Assembly (NCBI RefSeq): GCF_014905175.1
Contig: NC_057788.1
Coordinates: 10,919,446 to 10,983,445 of the forward strand
From: Aphidius gifuensis
Lineage: Eukaryota > Arthropoda > Insecta > Hymenoptera > Braconidae
Direction of reading: 5' to 3'
Length of the DNA: 64,000 nucleotides
Shown here: piece by piece, positions 1 to 11,167 of the stretch
Layout: every line of letters starts with the position of its first letter
How positions within the stretch are numbered: the stretch's first letter is position 1
Notes under the pieces: model-generated
The model's input: only the letters and a program-made list of their open reading frames with translations
What the model was told of the DNA's origin: nothing
Databases searched by the model: none
Translations under genes and position numbers: made by a program

Positions 1-1240
1 AAAAATTTTATAGAAAAAAATCCGATTATTTCTTTTATTTAATTATTTTCAGTAAGTAATTGTTGATTTTTTATTTTTTAATTTGTACATTAATTTTTAA
101 AATTTATTTGACAAACAAGTTTGCATTTTAATCAGCTTGTTGCAGAAAAAAAAAACAGTCAAAAAAGTCGTAGACTTATTTGTATGATAAAATTCTAAAA
201 TTTATATTTAAAATCAACATCATGAATAATCCCATATTTATGGACTATTTTTATTCTATAATTGTTGATTTTTTGCAGATTAATTTTAAACATTTATCGC
301 ATAAATAAATCTGCATTACCTATATGTGATCATCCAAAGTCTTTTTTCATTAAAAAAAACATCTTGGTAATATAAATGAATGCTTTAATGGATGTTTATA
401 TTACAAAACTGTTTACATCTCAAACAAGGCATCTCATATTAAATTGATAAAACCCTTTAAAAAAAAAAATTTATTTTGTAATTAAAAAATAGCAATTAAT
501 TTAAATTATAGCTGTAATAATATTTTATTTATTATTATTCTTATTAAACACCACTTTTTACATAAAGCTTAGCTTCAATCACAGGTGATGCGTGCGCACG
601 TGCCCTTGATGCAAATAAATTTGAATGTAAAAAAAATATCTACAAATAAAATTTAACATAAGCATGAGAAAAATATTATTTTCACCTTATTTTTAGTGTC
701 ACAAATAATTGTTAATTTCCCACCGTTATTAATTATTAATGCTTGTATTAATTATCTTGTTATAATTCCCAATGAAAATTTTTACTAGAATTATTAGTTG
801 ATATATGTAGACAGCTGTCCCTAGAGGCAAAACAGAAGTATCATTATTTATTACACAAGAAATATATACCTTGCTTCCTAGTTTTGCATCAATAATTTTA
901 ATTTCAATTTCTAAACTCCAATTTTTTAGTTTAATATATTTTTTATTTTACAAAACAAACAGGAATTATAATCTATCAATATAAAGAATCTTTTTTGCAA
1001 ACAAGTTTATTTTTCAGTGCACATATATGTATATGTATTTTTAAAAATTTTTCACAACAGTAAAAATAAAATTTTTCAATTAAATATTCACGACAATCTA
1101 AAGTATATCGATATAAAATTTAGCATATGAACAAAACTCTAAAAAAAAAAAATATTATACTCGTTCGCTTTTTTTGCTTTGAATCTATATACAAACAAGT
1201 TGAATATGTTGATCAATAAATCATAGAAGAATCATCCCTT
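1..1240. other. AT-rich intergenic DNA, no gene seen
   Basis: No open reading frame of coding character, no splice-linked exons and no clear repeat unit. The stretch is mostly A/T runs and simple AT-rich sequence. Confidence 0.6.
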
Positions 1241-1990
1241 AAATATTATATATATGTACAAATGAATATGTATTATGTGACCCCCTCTCCTTGTCTGCCC
1301 CTTGTCCCGTTGCATAAAAAAAAACCCCCCTTATAAAGTCAAAAAAGTGAGCATCTTTTGAAGCCCTATATATGTTTGAAAAAAAAAAAAAAAAAGAGAT
1401 AAACATACACGCGTGTCAGTGTCCCACGTGAACATGCAAATATCTTTCCACAATAAAACCACCAACCCCTTATCTATTTGTTGTAAAGCAAGTTTTGTTC
1501 TCGGTTCTGTCTCGCGTCTTCTCACTCTTCAAAAGTGTGCATATGTATAGTCATCATATACACATATATATAAATGAAACTGTGCGGCCACAATAACGAG
1601 CTCAGATGAGTATAACAAAGAGAGCAAATGGTAAAAAAATATTCAACGAATCATTTGCATATCTAAATAATCGAACTCGCATGTGTGTCCTATCGTTTGG
1701 AACGACGAAGGTGGTGAAGGTATATATATAAAAGGGTGCCGATTGTGAGGGTGAGAAGAGAAGAGGAGAGAAAACTTAAGGGATAAAAAAAAAAAGAATA
1801 AAGCGGGTGTGTGTTGGAATCTTTTATACATATTTGCATTGCAAATAATCTTTCTTGGACCAACTAGTCCAAGTTGCAACAGAAGCAACAGCAATCGGGT
1901 TCCTTGAACCAGATACGATGGCTTGTTTCTCCAGCCAGTACCATGAATCTAGATCTATCTGCAGTTTGCTTTTAATTCCAACTCAACGAG
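1240..1990. promoter_or_regulatory. higher-GC non-coding island with TATA-like box and palindrome cluster
   Basis: This stretch is visibly richer in G/C and mixed sequence than its surroundings. It has a TATATATAAAAGGG string near 1720-1735 that could be a core promoter on the plus strand. Three small inverted repeats follow within 80 bp: ATTTGCAT-T-GCAAAT near 1832-1846 (contains the POU-type octamer ATTTGCAT), CTTGGAC/GTCCAAG at 1854-1873, and GGTTC/GAACC at 1898-1910. The ORFs here (for example minus 1643-1894) consist of poly-Phe/Leu runs and are not convincing. A promoter or enhancer role is inference. Confidence 0.35.
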
Positions 1991-2483
1991 AACGTCATTG
2001 ATTGTCGATTGAAAAATATATAAATAATAATAAAATATATAAAAAGAATCAAACAACACTCCAGTTTATTCACCCCTTTTTTTTACCTTTATCATATATT
2101 ATTCTTTGGATATTTTGATTTGCATGCTCATTTTTCTTCCTTTCTAAATCATTACTCTCCCTTATGTTCCATATACATATTTTTGCTTTTTACATTTTTC
2201 GATCGTTTTTTTTTTGCAGCCAGTATTTGCAGCCCCAAACTCAGGTCAAAATTTATATAATATATACAAAATAATCAATAGCCAGCTGGCAATGAAAATG
2301 CAGCTTGACATTACGACACCAATCTCTTGACGATTTATCGGTTAATTTGCATATTCGTGTAATCGCTAAAGTATCAAATAACTTAAAAAAGGTTTCACTT
2401 GTATTGACATCAGATGACTTACGAATAAACCTTTTCAAATAGACAATCAAATATATATATCGACGAGACAATTTATATACAAC

Positions 2484-2513
2484 TGGCTGACTGACTGACT
2501 GACTGACTGACTC
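2484..2513. repeat. (TGAC)n microsatellite
   Basis: About six uninterrupted copies of the tetranucleotide GACT lie in otherwise unremarkable AT-rich DNA. The surrounding 2000-3200 holds only weak random ORFs and no recognisable gene. Confidence 0.9.
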
Positions 2514-3215
2514 GACCCAAGTTGACAATAATATATACAGCACGCGCTCGTATTCATGCGTTATTCGATTATGTTACAGATACATACTCCAGGTATTCTC
2601 AGAAATATTTCAAACTACATATATATATTTTATATTATCTTATGTTTTAAACAACATACACTCTGTTCCCTATTTACAACATCTGGAATACAAACGCATG
2701 CAAGTAACGCATTCACACTCTCGTTTATGTACAAAAGTAATTTACATTACTTGGATCAAATATTATATATACTCTACAGTTGTGTTAGTAGCCTCGACAC
2801 ACGCAACATGTTGTTGAAGCTCATGGCATATATGCATGTGACTTAATTGATTAACTTCACTGGAATATTTTTTCTAGTGGACGAATTATAAATTTACCAA
2901 TTTATTACAATTATTGATTAAATATCTTTTTTAAATATGGAAACATTTATGAGCGGTAAAAATCCATATTTTTTAAATATTTTTTGATTGTTTTTTGACG
3001 AAGAAAAATAGGTGAATTTTTATCCACAATTTCTTCAAAATTAATCCAGTTTTTCCTGATTATAAAAACGAGAAATAAAGCCTTGCCTTGACTCATTTAA
3101 TTAATTCTCGCATTTATAACAATGAATAATAATTTATCATTAATTAATTAATTTATGTTGTTTACCCATTGCTGAGTGACAATTTTTGTATTTTTTTTTT
3201 TGTGACGTGGCTTAA

Positions 3216-3674
3216 CCCAAGTGAAAAAAATATATTTATTGGAAATATAAAATAAATTTAATTTATATTTAAAATATATGTGAATTAAATTTGATTAATG
3301 TTTTAAAAAATATAAATTAAATTTAATTTACATGTAATTTATATTTAATTCATATGTAATCTATATCTATACAAAAAGTAAATTTATTTCATATTTTTGA
3401 AAAATATAAATTAAATTTGAAGTACATCCAAATTTTTTTTTTGCAATGTCGAAAAAAAAAAAATTTTAAGTAAATTTATTTTATGTTTTGAAAAAATATA
3501 AAATACATTTACTTTTTGTATAGATATAGATTACATATGAATTAAATGTAAATTACATGTAAATTAAATTTAATTTATATTTTTTAAAACATTAATTAAA
3601 TTTAATTCACATATATTTTAAATATAAATTAAATTTGTTTTATATTTCCAATAAATATATTTTTTTCACTTGGG
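3216..3674. mobile_element. 459-bp foldback element, CCCAAGTG ends (family 'CCC', member a)
   Basis: The left end CCCAAGTGAAAAAAATATAT is mirrored by the right end ATATATTTTTTTCACTTGGG. The two halves are reverse complements along nearly their whole length, so the element would fold into one long hairpin with a loop near 3430-3470. It is flanked by AA on both sides (3214-3215 and 3675-3676), consistent with a 2-bp target duplication. The interior is made of repeated AAATTAAATTTAATTT-type palindromes. There is no ORF, so it would be a non-autonomous DNA element. A decayed copy lies at about 14600-14975. Confidence 0.85.
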
Positions 3675-3676
3675 AA

Positions 3677-4297
3677 TAGCTAGATTAAAATCAATAAATT
3701 CAATAAATGTAAAAAAATGTGCATTTATAAATAATTGTTATCATTGATAACTTATCAAAAATATTTATTAATATTTAAAAAATATGTAGTATACGTTCAC
3801 CTCGAATTAAAAAATTAATTTTTTACAGCCAGATTTAATTATTTCGAAAATTGTTTGTTAAATATCTGGACATGTTGTAGATATTATTCAAATAATATTA
3901 ATAAATATTAATTAAAAATGAAATACATATAAAGAAATTATGAGAAGAATTTTTTTTTTTAATTTTTTTTAAATAAATAATTGTATTAATCCATAAATAA
4001 CTACTTATAATTATCCTATTATAAAAAGAAGAAAAGTAACGGCGGTCATTTCTTCTGTGATTGGTTGTTTTGTTTCCCTAGATTGATATTATTTTTTTCT
4101 CTCTCTCTCTTTATTTTAATTAATAAAATAAATTTATTATTCTGTTTCTTCGTCTGTTTTTTCTAAATTTTTTTTTTTTTTATTAATTTTATAATATTGT
4201 GGTTGGCAACAATTGCTGTGGGGTCAAGTATTCTATCTCTGTTTTTTTAATAATATAAAATAAACTTATTATCCTGTTTTTTTCGTCTTTTTTTTAG
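3677..4297. other. AT-rich intergenic DNA, no gene seen
   Basis: No ORF or repeat of note, apart from a short imperfect duplication around TTCGTCTGTTTTTT (4148-4165) and TTCGTCTTTTTTTT (4282-4295) and a CT microsatellite at 4098-4110. Confidence 0.5.
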
Positions 4298-5007
4298 GTG
4301 CGTAAACTAACCATGCATAAGTTCTAGAAAAATTTCCTAGGATACTTATTAGAAGTGTCTTAATTTGCACTATTTTGTACCGTAAATGTTTTAATTTGTA
4401 TCTCAAAATTAAAGGGTGGTGAGAGGGTTAAAAATCTACTTTTTTTTCGGTGAATTAGGGGGGGGGGGGAAATTACTACAAACGCATAATAATTTGTACC
4501 TAAAAAATGACAAAAAAAAAACTATTTGATCCAAAATGTTAATTGACAATTTATTTATTTATTCAATTCATACATGCCCTACATGCAATTCATATACAAT
4601 TGCATATCTGCTTTAATAATCAACATATTTTGATGTTTTTTTTCCAAAGTAAAGAGTAAGTTGTGCTTTAATTTGTACCATTAAATTTAAAATAAAAAAA
4701 AAATTATTTAAAAATATTTATTTTTGGAAGCAGTATAGAAACATTTTGGAGTAAATATTTGTTGTTATTTTTGACGTCCAAATTTCGGGCTTGGTGGTAC
4801 AAATTAGTACGAATTATTTTGTGTTTGTATTAATTTTTTTTCCCCCTAAGCCATCTAAAAAAAAAGTAGATTTTTAACCCTTCCTCCACTATTTAATTTT
4901 GAGATAAAAATTAAAACAATTACAGTACAAAATAGTACCAATTGAGACGCTTATAATGAGTATCCTAGAAAATTTTTCTAGGACTTATGCAGGCTAGGTT
5001 CACGCAC
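4298..5007. mobile_element. 710-bp foldback DNA element
   Basis: The left part (GTGCGTAAACTAACC, then GCATAAGTTCTAG) is the imperfect reverse complement of the right part (CTAGGACTTATGC, then GGCTAGGTTCACGCAC). The arms extend about 160 bp each and include the matching stretches TTAAAAATCTACTTTTTTT and AAAAAAAGTAGATTTTTAA. The interior is AT-rich with no coding potential. No confident target duplication could be read because both flanks are poly-T. It is probably a MITE-like element of unknown family. Confidence 0.7.
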
Positions 5008-5159
5008 TCTTGTCTTTTTTCTTTTTTTTTTTTTTAAACTTTAAGAGGCAGAGAGTCATGTTAACTAGTATTATAAAAAAAAACAGTTGTCATTGATAAT
5101 TATGAGAGAGATAGATAGAATTTGTAAGAGTGTGTTAAATTATCATTTAAAAAAAAAAA

Positions 5160-5425
5160 AATAATAAAAATAGGTATCAGGAATTCGAGGCAAATAGAAT
5201 CCGGCGCAGATCAGGTGCTTTAGATCACTTGGTCTATGCTAGATTATATTTGCCCAAAATGCCAGAAGACTCACTCATGTATTGTAAATATTGATATTAT
5301 TGAGAACATTGAATCATAGTATACGATTTTAAAAATAAATGGAAGAAATTTGAGTTTTGAACTCGAGACCACAAGCACTGTAGGCAGGGCTCTTTCCGAC
5401 TTAACCATATCAAGCTCACTCGATG
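5160..5425 (-). repeat. tRNA-derived SINE remnant
   Basis: On the minus strand the region 5425 to 5345 reads like the head of a tRNA-derived SINE. A box-A match (TGGTTAAGTCGG) is followed about 35 bases later by a box-B match (GAGTTCAAAACTC, containing GTTCAAAAC), the two internal RNA polymerase III promoter blocks. It is not a tRNA gene because the acceptor and anticodon arms do not pair. The following 180 bp of less AT-rich sequence down to about 5165 would be the SINE body. The family is not recognised. Confidence 0.5.
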
Positions 5426-6386
5426 AACTATGAGGAAAAAAATTATACTTAATTATTATTGATTTGAAAAAAAATTCAACTTTAATTTTAGTTATTTAAT
5501 ATGCCATTGCATTTATCCTCTCTAAATAAAAATAAATAAAATACAACAAAACGTATTGTGTTGATCTCGTATGAAAAAAGCAAGAAAAGTCTGAGAAAAT
5601 GTTTAAAAATAATTTTTAGTTTAAAAATTAATTTCATCGATAGAAAATTTGTTGATTGTATAAATTATAATAAATAATAAATATTTCAATAGGATATAAA
5701 TAAATGAAATATTTTTATTTTTATAATTTTTCATTTTGAAAAGATCACCTGTTATAACTTTCAGATTAAAAAATATCTGTTCAATCATTTTTCAAATAAA
5801 TTTATTCTTCTTTTAAAAATCTTATTCAGTCATGATTTCTTGACAGATCATTCTATGCCTGTATGCATTCAAAAGAAACACCATGATACCCGCCGATTGC
5901 TATCAATACTACACGATCAAGCATTTGTATTTTAATAATAATCATATTATACCAATACACATATAAGTATATATAAAATCAAGAATGTGACTTGCCTATA
6001 TTATGTGCTACAGTTATATACAGAGTGTATAAAAATAAAAAACATATTTTAATTTAATCAAAAATATACAGGCTTAATTGAAAATTATTTGTTACGAAAG
6101 TTGCTTTGTATATAAAAGGGTTTACATTAAGATATTTTACAAAGGCGAATATCAATTGAATTTACTCAAATTTTTATAATAAAAAAAAATATTTGTTTAT
6201 CGATAGTGTTTTTTAATTTAATAAATACCTTAAGGTAAAAAAATAGAATTCTATCTATTTTCTATTTTCATTCTTTTCGTCCAAAAAAAAAATCAAAATA
6301 TATAGATACATTTAAAAGATTTTTATTATTTTTAAACTGATTTATTTACTTTCAATTAATATTACATTTTTTGACATTTATATAAT
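5426..6386. other. AT-rich intergenic DNA downstream of the serpin gene
   Basis: No gene, RNA or repeat recognised. A slightly mixed-composition patch lies at 5840-5930. Confidence 0.5.
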
Positions 6387-6392
6387 TTATTA
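6387..6392 (-). terminator. candidate poly(A) signal of the serpin gene
   Basis: AATAAA on the minus strand lies about 56 nt past the serpin stop codon (6448), a normal distance for an insect 3' UTR. Confidence 0.5.
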
Positions 6393-6447
6393 TCAGAAAT
6401 AACCTTGATAATTAAACAATACAAAATAAGGATTCAAATGGAATTTT

Positions 6448-8321
6448 CTATTTTAAAGTTGGGTCGTTGACATATCCTGTAAAAAGAATAACACGTTGAG
6501 TTGCCAAAAGAAAAAGAAACGGGCGGTTTACTTGCATTTGAAGAGGGAATGAAAGCATTCTTCTTTCAACTTCAATTCCTGTAAAAAATTTATCAAATTT
6601 ATCAAACTTATCAAATTTATTAAATTAACTATTACAAACAAAAAAAGTAATACCAGTCAGCGAAGCAGCTTCAGTGCCATCTTCATTTATTTCGATAATT
6701 GCTTGTTGTATAACTTTACTGATAGAAATTTTATTTTGTTTAGTGATTGCACTAAAATTGGCATTTGATGTAAATGCATCTTTGATTCCCATCTTTACCA
6801 AAAATGATTTATTTATAAATTATAATAAAAGAATAAAGTAAAAATTAACTGAGTTGAAAAAAAATAATAGATATACATACTTCTTGCAAGTGGTCATTGA
6901 GTAATAATTTTTTTTTAATTATAAATTTTGGTAAAGTTAAATCAATTTCTGATGTAGTAGTTGGATATAAAGACTCAAATGTTACAGTATTCAATTTATT
7001 TTGAATATTGGTCAATGTTTGATTCTCAATGGGTAAAATAATAATCATATCCATTGGATCACAGCCATCTGCTACCTATATATTTAACAATTACAATAAA
7101 ATTCTAGTATTGTTTTCTAGTATTATTTTAGATGACAATTTATAATTTTACCTGATAAGGAAGACGAACAATTTGAGCATCAAGTTTTCTATGAGTTTTA
7201 TAATATATCCCACCAGTTACTTGCATTGTTGGAACGTCTTTTTGAGTATTGTTATCAACATAGAACGTTTTGTTGGCTGTTTGAGCTCTATCAAATCTAT
7301 TTTTCCATGCTCCTTTAAAGTATAATGCGTTGAGGAGAAAAATATAGGTATTCTCACCAATGTCACCTGCAAAAAAAAAAAAACAATGTATCACATGATA
7401 ATTATAATTTCTAGTTCAAATATTTCTTCAGATTTTTTTTCTTTAACTTTTTACGTAATTGAAACTTTCAAAAAATCTACAGAAAAATTTTTTCACCACA
7501 AACCATTTTTGAAAGAAAAAAAACATATAAAAACCGTAAACTCACCAGGTTGAAGAAAATTTTTGATTTTATTATTTGTTTGTTTTTTAACCCAATGATT
7601 CATAACTTTTGATGAATTAGTAGCATTTTCAAAATTCAAGGATTCAAATATTTCTTTTGCATTTTTTTTATTTAAAATGTCAACAGTATTATCTTTAAAT
7701 TTTTTACGTATTGTATAGTTTTCATTGATGTATATTTTATTTGCCATTTTCAAAATGTTTTTATCCCACTTCTATAAATATATAAAAAAAAAAATTTGTT
7801 ATCTATTGTATTTTTTTTCTTTTACTTTTAAATAATAATTCTCACCGATGTGAAATCAAGACTGCCATGTTTAAAGGTATCTGCTGGTTTAATATGTAAA
7901 GCTTTTTCAAATTGACGTTTTGTTTCATCCAATGATCCAGTGGAAAGAATCATTAACAACTGCGAAACACTGAATGGTGAAGAAATAAAATTACCAGTTT
8001 GGGTTTTCAGTAAAATCTAAAAAATTCCACAATGAGTATTTAATATCTTGGTGGTTATAAAAATTGGATTTAATTAATAGGCAATTTATTTTTGACAACT
8101 ATAATGTAAATGCTTACTTTGAAAAGATCAAGAGACATTGCATTTGCTGATTTTTCAAATTTCTTCAATTTTGCAGCATTGGTTAAGCCATTGAAAACAC
8201 CAAAACATAATGCTATAATAACAACTTATAAAATCACAAAATAAAAAATTATAAATATATAACTGCCATTTAAAATTTATTTATTTAATATATAAGTATA
8301 TTTATACTCACATGTTTTCAT
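6448..8321 (-). CDS. secreted serpin (serine protease inhibitor), eight exons, complete
   Basis: Serpins trap serine proteases through an exposed reactive-centre loop. Joined coding exons (minus): 8321-8312, 8224-8118, 8016-7846, 7771-7546, 7366-7152, 7075-6881, 6792-6654, 6578-6448. They total 1194 nt and 397 residues, the usual family length. All introns are GT-AG and short. Residues 1-19 (MKTFVIIALCFGVFNGLTN) form a signal peptide, so the protein is exported. Family hallmarks are ISSPFSVSQL after residue 50, NALYFKGAW at 184-192, and RPFLFL with FTGYVNDP near the C-terminus. The hinge EDGTEAASLT begins at 345 (P17). Counting from it gives Arg361-Met as P1-P1', pointing to trypsin-like targets. 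Hinge P9 is Leu rather than the usual small residue, so inhibitory capacity is likely but not certain. Roles of insect relatives include haemolymph protease cascades, and venom in some wasps; which applies here is unknown. An alternative acceptor for exon 2 would spoil the signal peptide and was not chosen. Confidence 0.93.
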
Positions 8322-8437
8322 TTTTAGATGAGAGTAGATAACAAGTTTGTTGTTTAAAAATTAATAACTCGATGCTTAATTAAGACATGTTATAAAGCTG
8401 ACTAAATAATATTGAGTTTTTTTAAAAAAACTTACAG

Positions 8438-8446
8438 CTATTTATA
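8438..8446 (-). promoter_or_regulatory. candidate TATA box of the serpin gene
   Basis: TATAAATAG on the minus strand lies about 33 bp upstream of a TCAAT initiator-like string (about 8411-8415). That would give a 5' UTR of roughly 90 nt before the ATG at 8321. Position and sequence fit a core promoter but no transcript evidence is available. Confidence 0.5.
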
Positions 8447-8913
8447 CGTTTAAAGTGTTAAGAATTTTTTGTCATTTCCTGATTTTTAATATATATATCC
8501 GTGTTGTGATAACAAACACGAAATTCTTTAGATTACAGTGCCATAAAAATTGACAATAAAAAATAAAAAGTAATAATCTAAAAAATGCAGAAATAAATGT
8601 TTCTGTCGTATTTTATGACTTTAAATATTCAAACAATATATTTGAAAAAATATATACATATTATATAAGTAAAACAAAGATAGAATAATTCAGTAATTTA
8701 TCTATTTTTACCAGCATTTGATGACAATTGTTTATATGACTATAAAAACATTAAACATTTAATATTAATATTTGCAAAACTTGTATAAATATTAACCTTG
8801 GAAAAAAAACGATGTAAAGATTATCGCTTGAAAGTTTGAAACATTCAAAGCATATTTAAAAAAAACAATAGACATATATTTTTCAGACAAACATATATAT
8901 AATAATTAAATGG

Positions 8914-9483
8914 TTAAGGTTGAATGCAAATAGAATTTCCCACTATACGATTTTTGATTTTTTGAGTTCATATTAAAGCCAGAATAATTATCTATCTTGT
9001 TGATTTTTTTCGGAATTTTCGTGGGTTGTTTTTTTTAGATAATTGATGTCAAAGTTGACAACTTTAACACGTAGGTATAGGGACTGAACACATATTTTCT
9101 CCCCTAGCTCAAAAAGTTTCTATATGATTTTCCTCAATTTACTATCAGCTTGTAATTTATTATAATACGGATTTTTTAAGCCCTCAACGATCAATTTCGT
9201 CTGTTAATTTTAAAAGATATTCAATTATCAGAATTAAAATTTTCTATCATTAGCGGTCGTTCTCTCTCTTTTATTCGTCGTGCTGTCTCATGTTTCTTGG
9301 CTATGGTAGTATGTGTGTGTCTATCCAGGTAGACTGCATACACACATACTACCAAGAACCTGCCAGTATAGTGAATATATTTTGGACAGAGGGGCACTGA
9401 AAATATTTTTTATAACCATATGTAGATGCGCACCCTCTCAGGCCCAAACTTCGTCCACCGATGCGGCTTACTTTCAACCTTAA
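8914..9483. mobile_element. TTAA-flanked non-autonomous DNA element A, copy 1
   Basis: The left end GGTTGAATGC (8918 on) and right end CTTTCAACC (to 9479) are inverted repeats. Both are bounded by TTAA (8914-8917 and 9480-9483), the target duplication typical of piggyBac-like and Kolobok-like transposons. No transposase ORF is present. An internal hairpin (9305-9353) pairs GGTAGTATGTGTGTG with its complement. Element B abuts it directly and shares the right-hand TTAA. It lies just upstream of the serpin promoter. Confidence 0.8.
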
Positions 9484-9995
9484 GGAGGTTATGCAGAAAT
9501 TACTCTTTTTTTTTTTAAGTATAATGAGAATGTTTTAAAATTTTGTACACAAGTAGATCTTTTTATTCTGAATACAACGGTATAATTATTTTCTTATGTT
9601 GATCGGTTAAATTTTTTGTAATTAATTATTGAAAATAATATTTAACATTGGCTCTTATGGAGATTTCAACCATTTTTTTCGGATAGAAAAGATGATGAAA
9701 AAGTCTTGAAAAAAATCATACATATACTAGAAACCGAGTTTTATTAATTGCGCGAAAAATTTTCATATGTTGATCGGTCAATTAATGAGAAATTAATTAT
9801 AAACTTTACAAAAATTAGATGTGGCAACGTATGGCATGTTCAAACACACACACATACCCGCAATCCCATATATTGTATACGGGGCGCAGGCGCTTTTCAC
9901 TTTATTTTTTTACAGTGTAGCCCGATTTCAGTTTTGTCTGTGACGTCAGAAGCGCCCCGCAACACCCGCAATGAATTTGTGCATAACCTCCTTAA
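9484..9995. mobile_element. TTAA-flanked non-autonomous DNA element B, copy 1
   Basis: The ends GGAGGTTATGCA and TGCATAACCTCC are perfect 12-bp inverted repeats, bounded by TTAA at 9480-9483 and 9992-9995. The interior has a GC-rich stretch (9895-9965) and a short CA run. The plus ORF at 9748-10020 crosses the element end and has no coding character. Related copies are at 11168-11431 (opposite orientation, truncated) and 48046-48456. Confidence 0.85.
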
Positions 9996-10446
9996 GATCG
10001 ACATTCAGCATTGGACATAGTTGAGATGAAATAAAATTATGATTGATTATAAAAAAATTATTATATTATACAATGCATACTTTTTTAAAAAAATTTGAAA
10101 TTATCCGAGAAACGAAAATATCTTTTTTTCAATATATAATGTCAAAAAAATCATTAATTATCGAATCAAAAACTTGAATTTTTGTAAACAAAGTTACTGT
10201 TTTTTTCTCATTCCAATAAACAAAATATTGTAATATAAAAAGTATAAATAAAAAAAGTTAGGCATTATACTCATCAGTAGTTCGTAAATTTAATTTTGAA
10301 ATAATCGCAATAATCTATCCATCCAATCAAATGCCACCGACTGAAATTGATATCTTAAAAATTGACAGAAATATTGACCATCTATTGCAAAATTTCATTT
10401 TCGAAGTCTTGGAACCGATTGGCATTGGGATCTGTCAAAATCACAT
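9996..10446. other. AT-rich spacer with a dispersed repeat
   Basis: About 10130-10260 is similar in direct orientation to about 15270-15385. The shared core is the AAACAAAATAT...AAAAAGTATAAATAAAAA region. In addition AGTTCGTAAATTTAATTTTGAAATAA at 10280-10305 is the reverse complement of a string at 15389-15417. No gene is seen. Confidence 0.45.
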
Positions 10447-10960
10447 TTAAGGTTGAATGTAAGTCCCATAGACGGACGACTTTTTTGTGCTAAAAGGGCA
10501 CGCTCCGACCCATGCTTTCATAAAATAAATAAGTGCCCTTTATGCCCAAAATCTGTGTCCGTTACTATCGCATCTGTGATAGCATGTGTGTACCTGGCCT
10601 ATACCAACACACAAAAACGACTGCAGCAATAAAGTGAAGTAAATTTCGAAGTTAATTCATCATTCGCGATTGAATATCTTCTGAAAACAACGGTCGAAAT
10701 TAATGAATTTTTTTTTTTAATTTTCGTTATTAAAAAAACTACACATCTGAATCAAATTTAGTAATTTCGGGTAGAGGGGTTAGTAGATACAGATCAAAAC
10801 GTGGGTTTTTCCGTTTACGGCCGTGTTAAATCGGTCACCTTTATTTTACGGTCGAAAAATCTGAAAAAATTCTACCAAAAAGAGAATTATTCTAGCTAGC
10901 GATTGAAAAAGAAATTAGCAAAATTGAGTTGAGGGAACTCTTTTTTACATTCAACCTTAA
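10447..10960. mobile_element. TTAA-flanked non-autonomous DNA element A, copy 2
   Basis: The ends GGTTGAATGTAA and TTACATTCAACC are a perfect 12-bp inverted repeat, bounded by TTAA at 10447-10450 and 10957-10960. The terminal sequence matches copy 1 at 8914-9483 but the interior has diverged strongly. There is no ORF. Confidence 0.85.
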
Positions 10961-11167
10961 GACAGATTTGACGCACAGTGTTGGCAGCCCTGCTCAGTTT
11001 GCCTCACTCACACAGATAAACATATGTTTACAATAATATTTCGTGGTGTAAAGTGGCTAAACGACGTGACCTATTTAAGCAATATGACATTATTTTTGGA
11101 AAAAAAAAAAAATTACACTAATTAATAATTGCACAAAACCTATCAGAGTATTGAAAAATTTAACTGA
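10961..11167. other. spacer with possible one-sided hAT end
   Basis: CAGTGTTGGCAGCCCTG at about 10977 resembles the common insect hAT terminus CAGTGTTGCCA, but no matching right end or 8-bp duplication was found nearby. Confidence 0.3.

Noticed and set aside
5345..5425. A tRNA gene on the minus strand
   Set aside because: Box A and B are present but the acceptor, D and anticodon stems do not pair; better read as a SINE.
8224..8243. Alternative acceptor at about 8212 for serpin exon 2
   Set aside because: It keeps frame but destroys the hydrophobic signal peptide; the acceptor before 8224 gives a canonical one.
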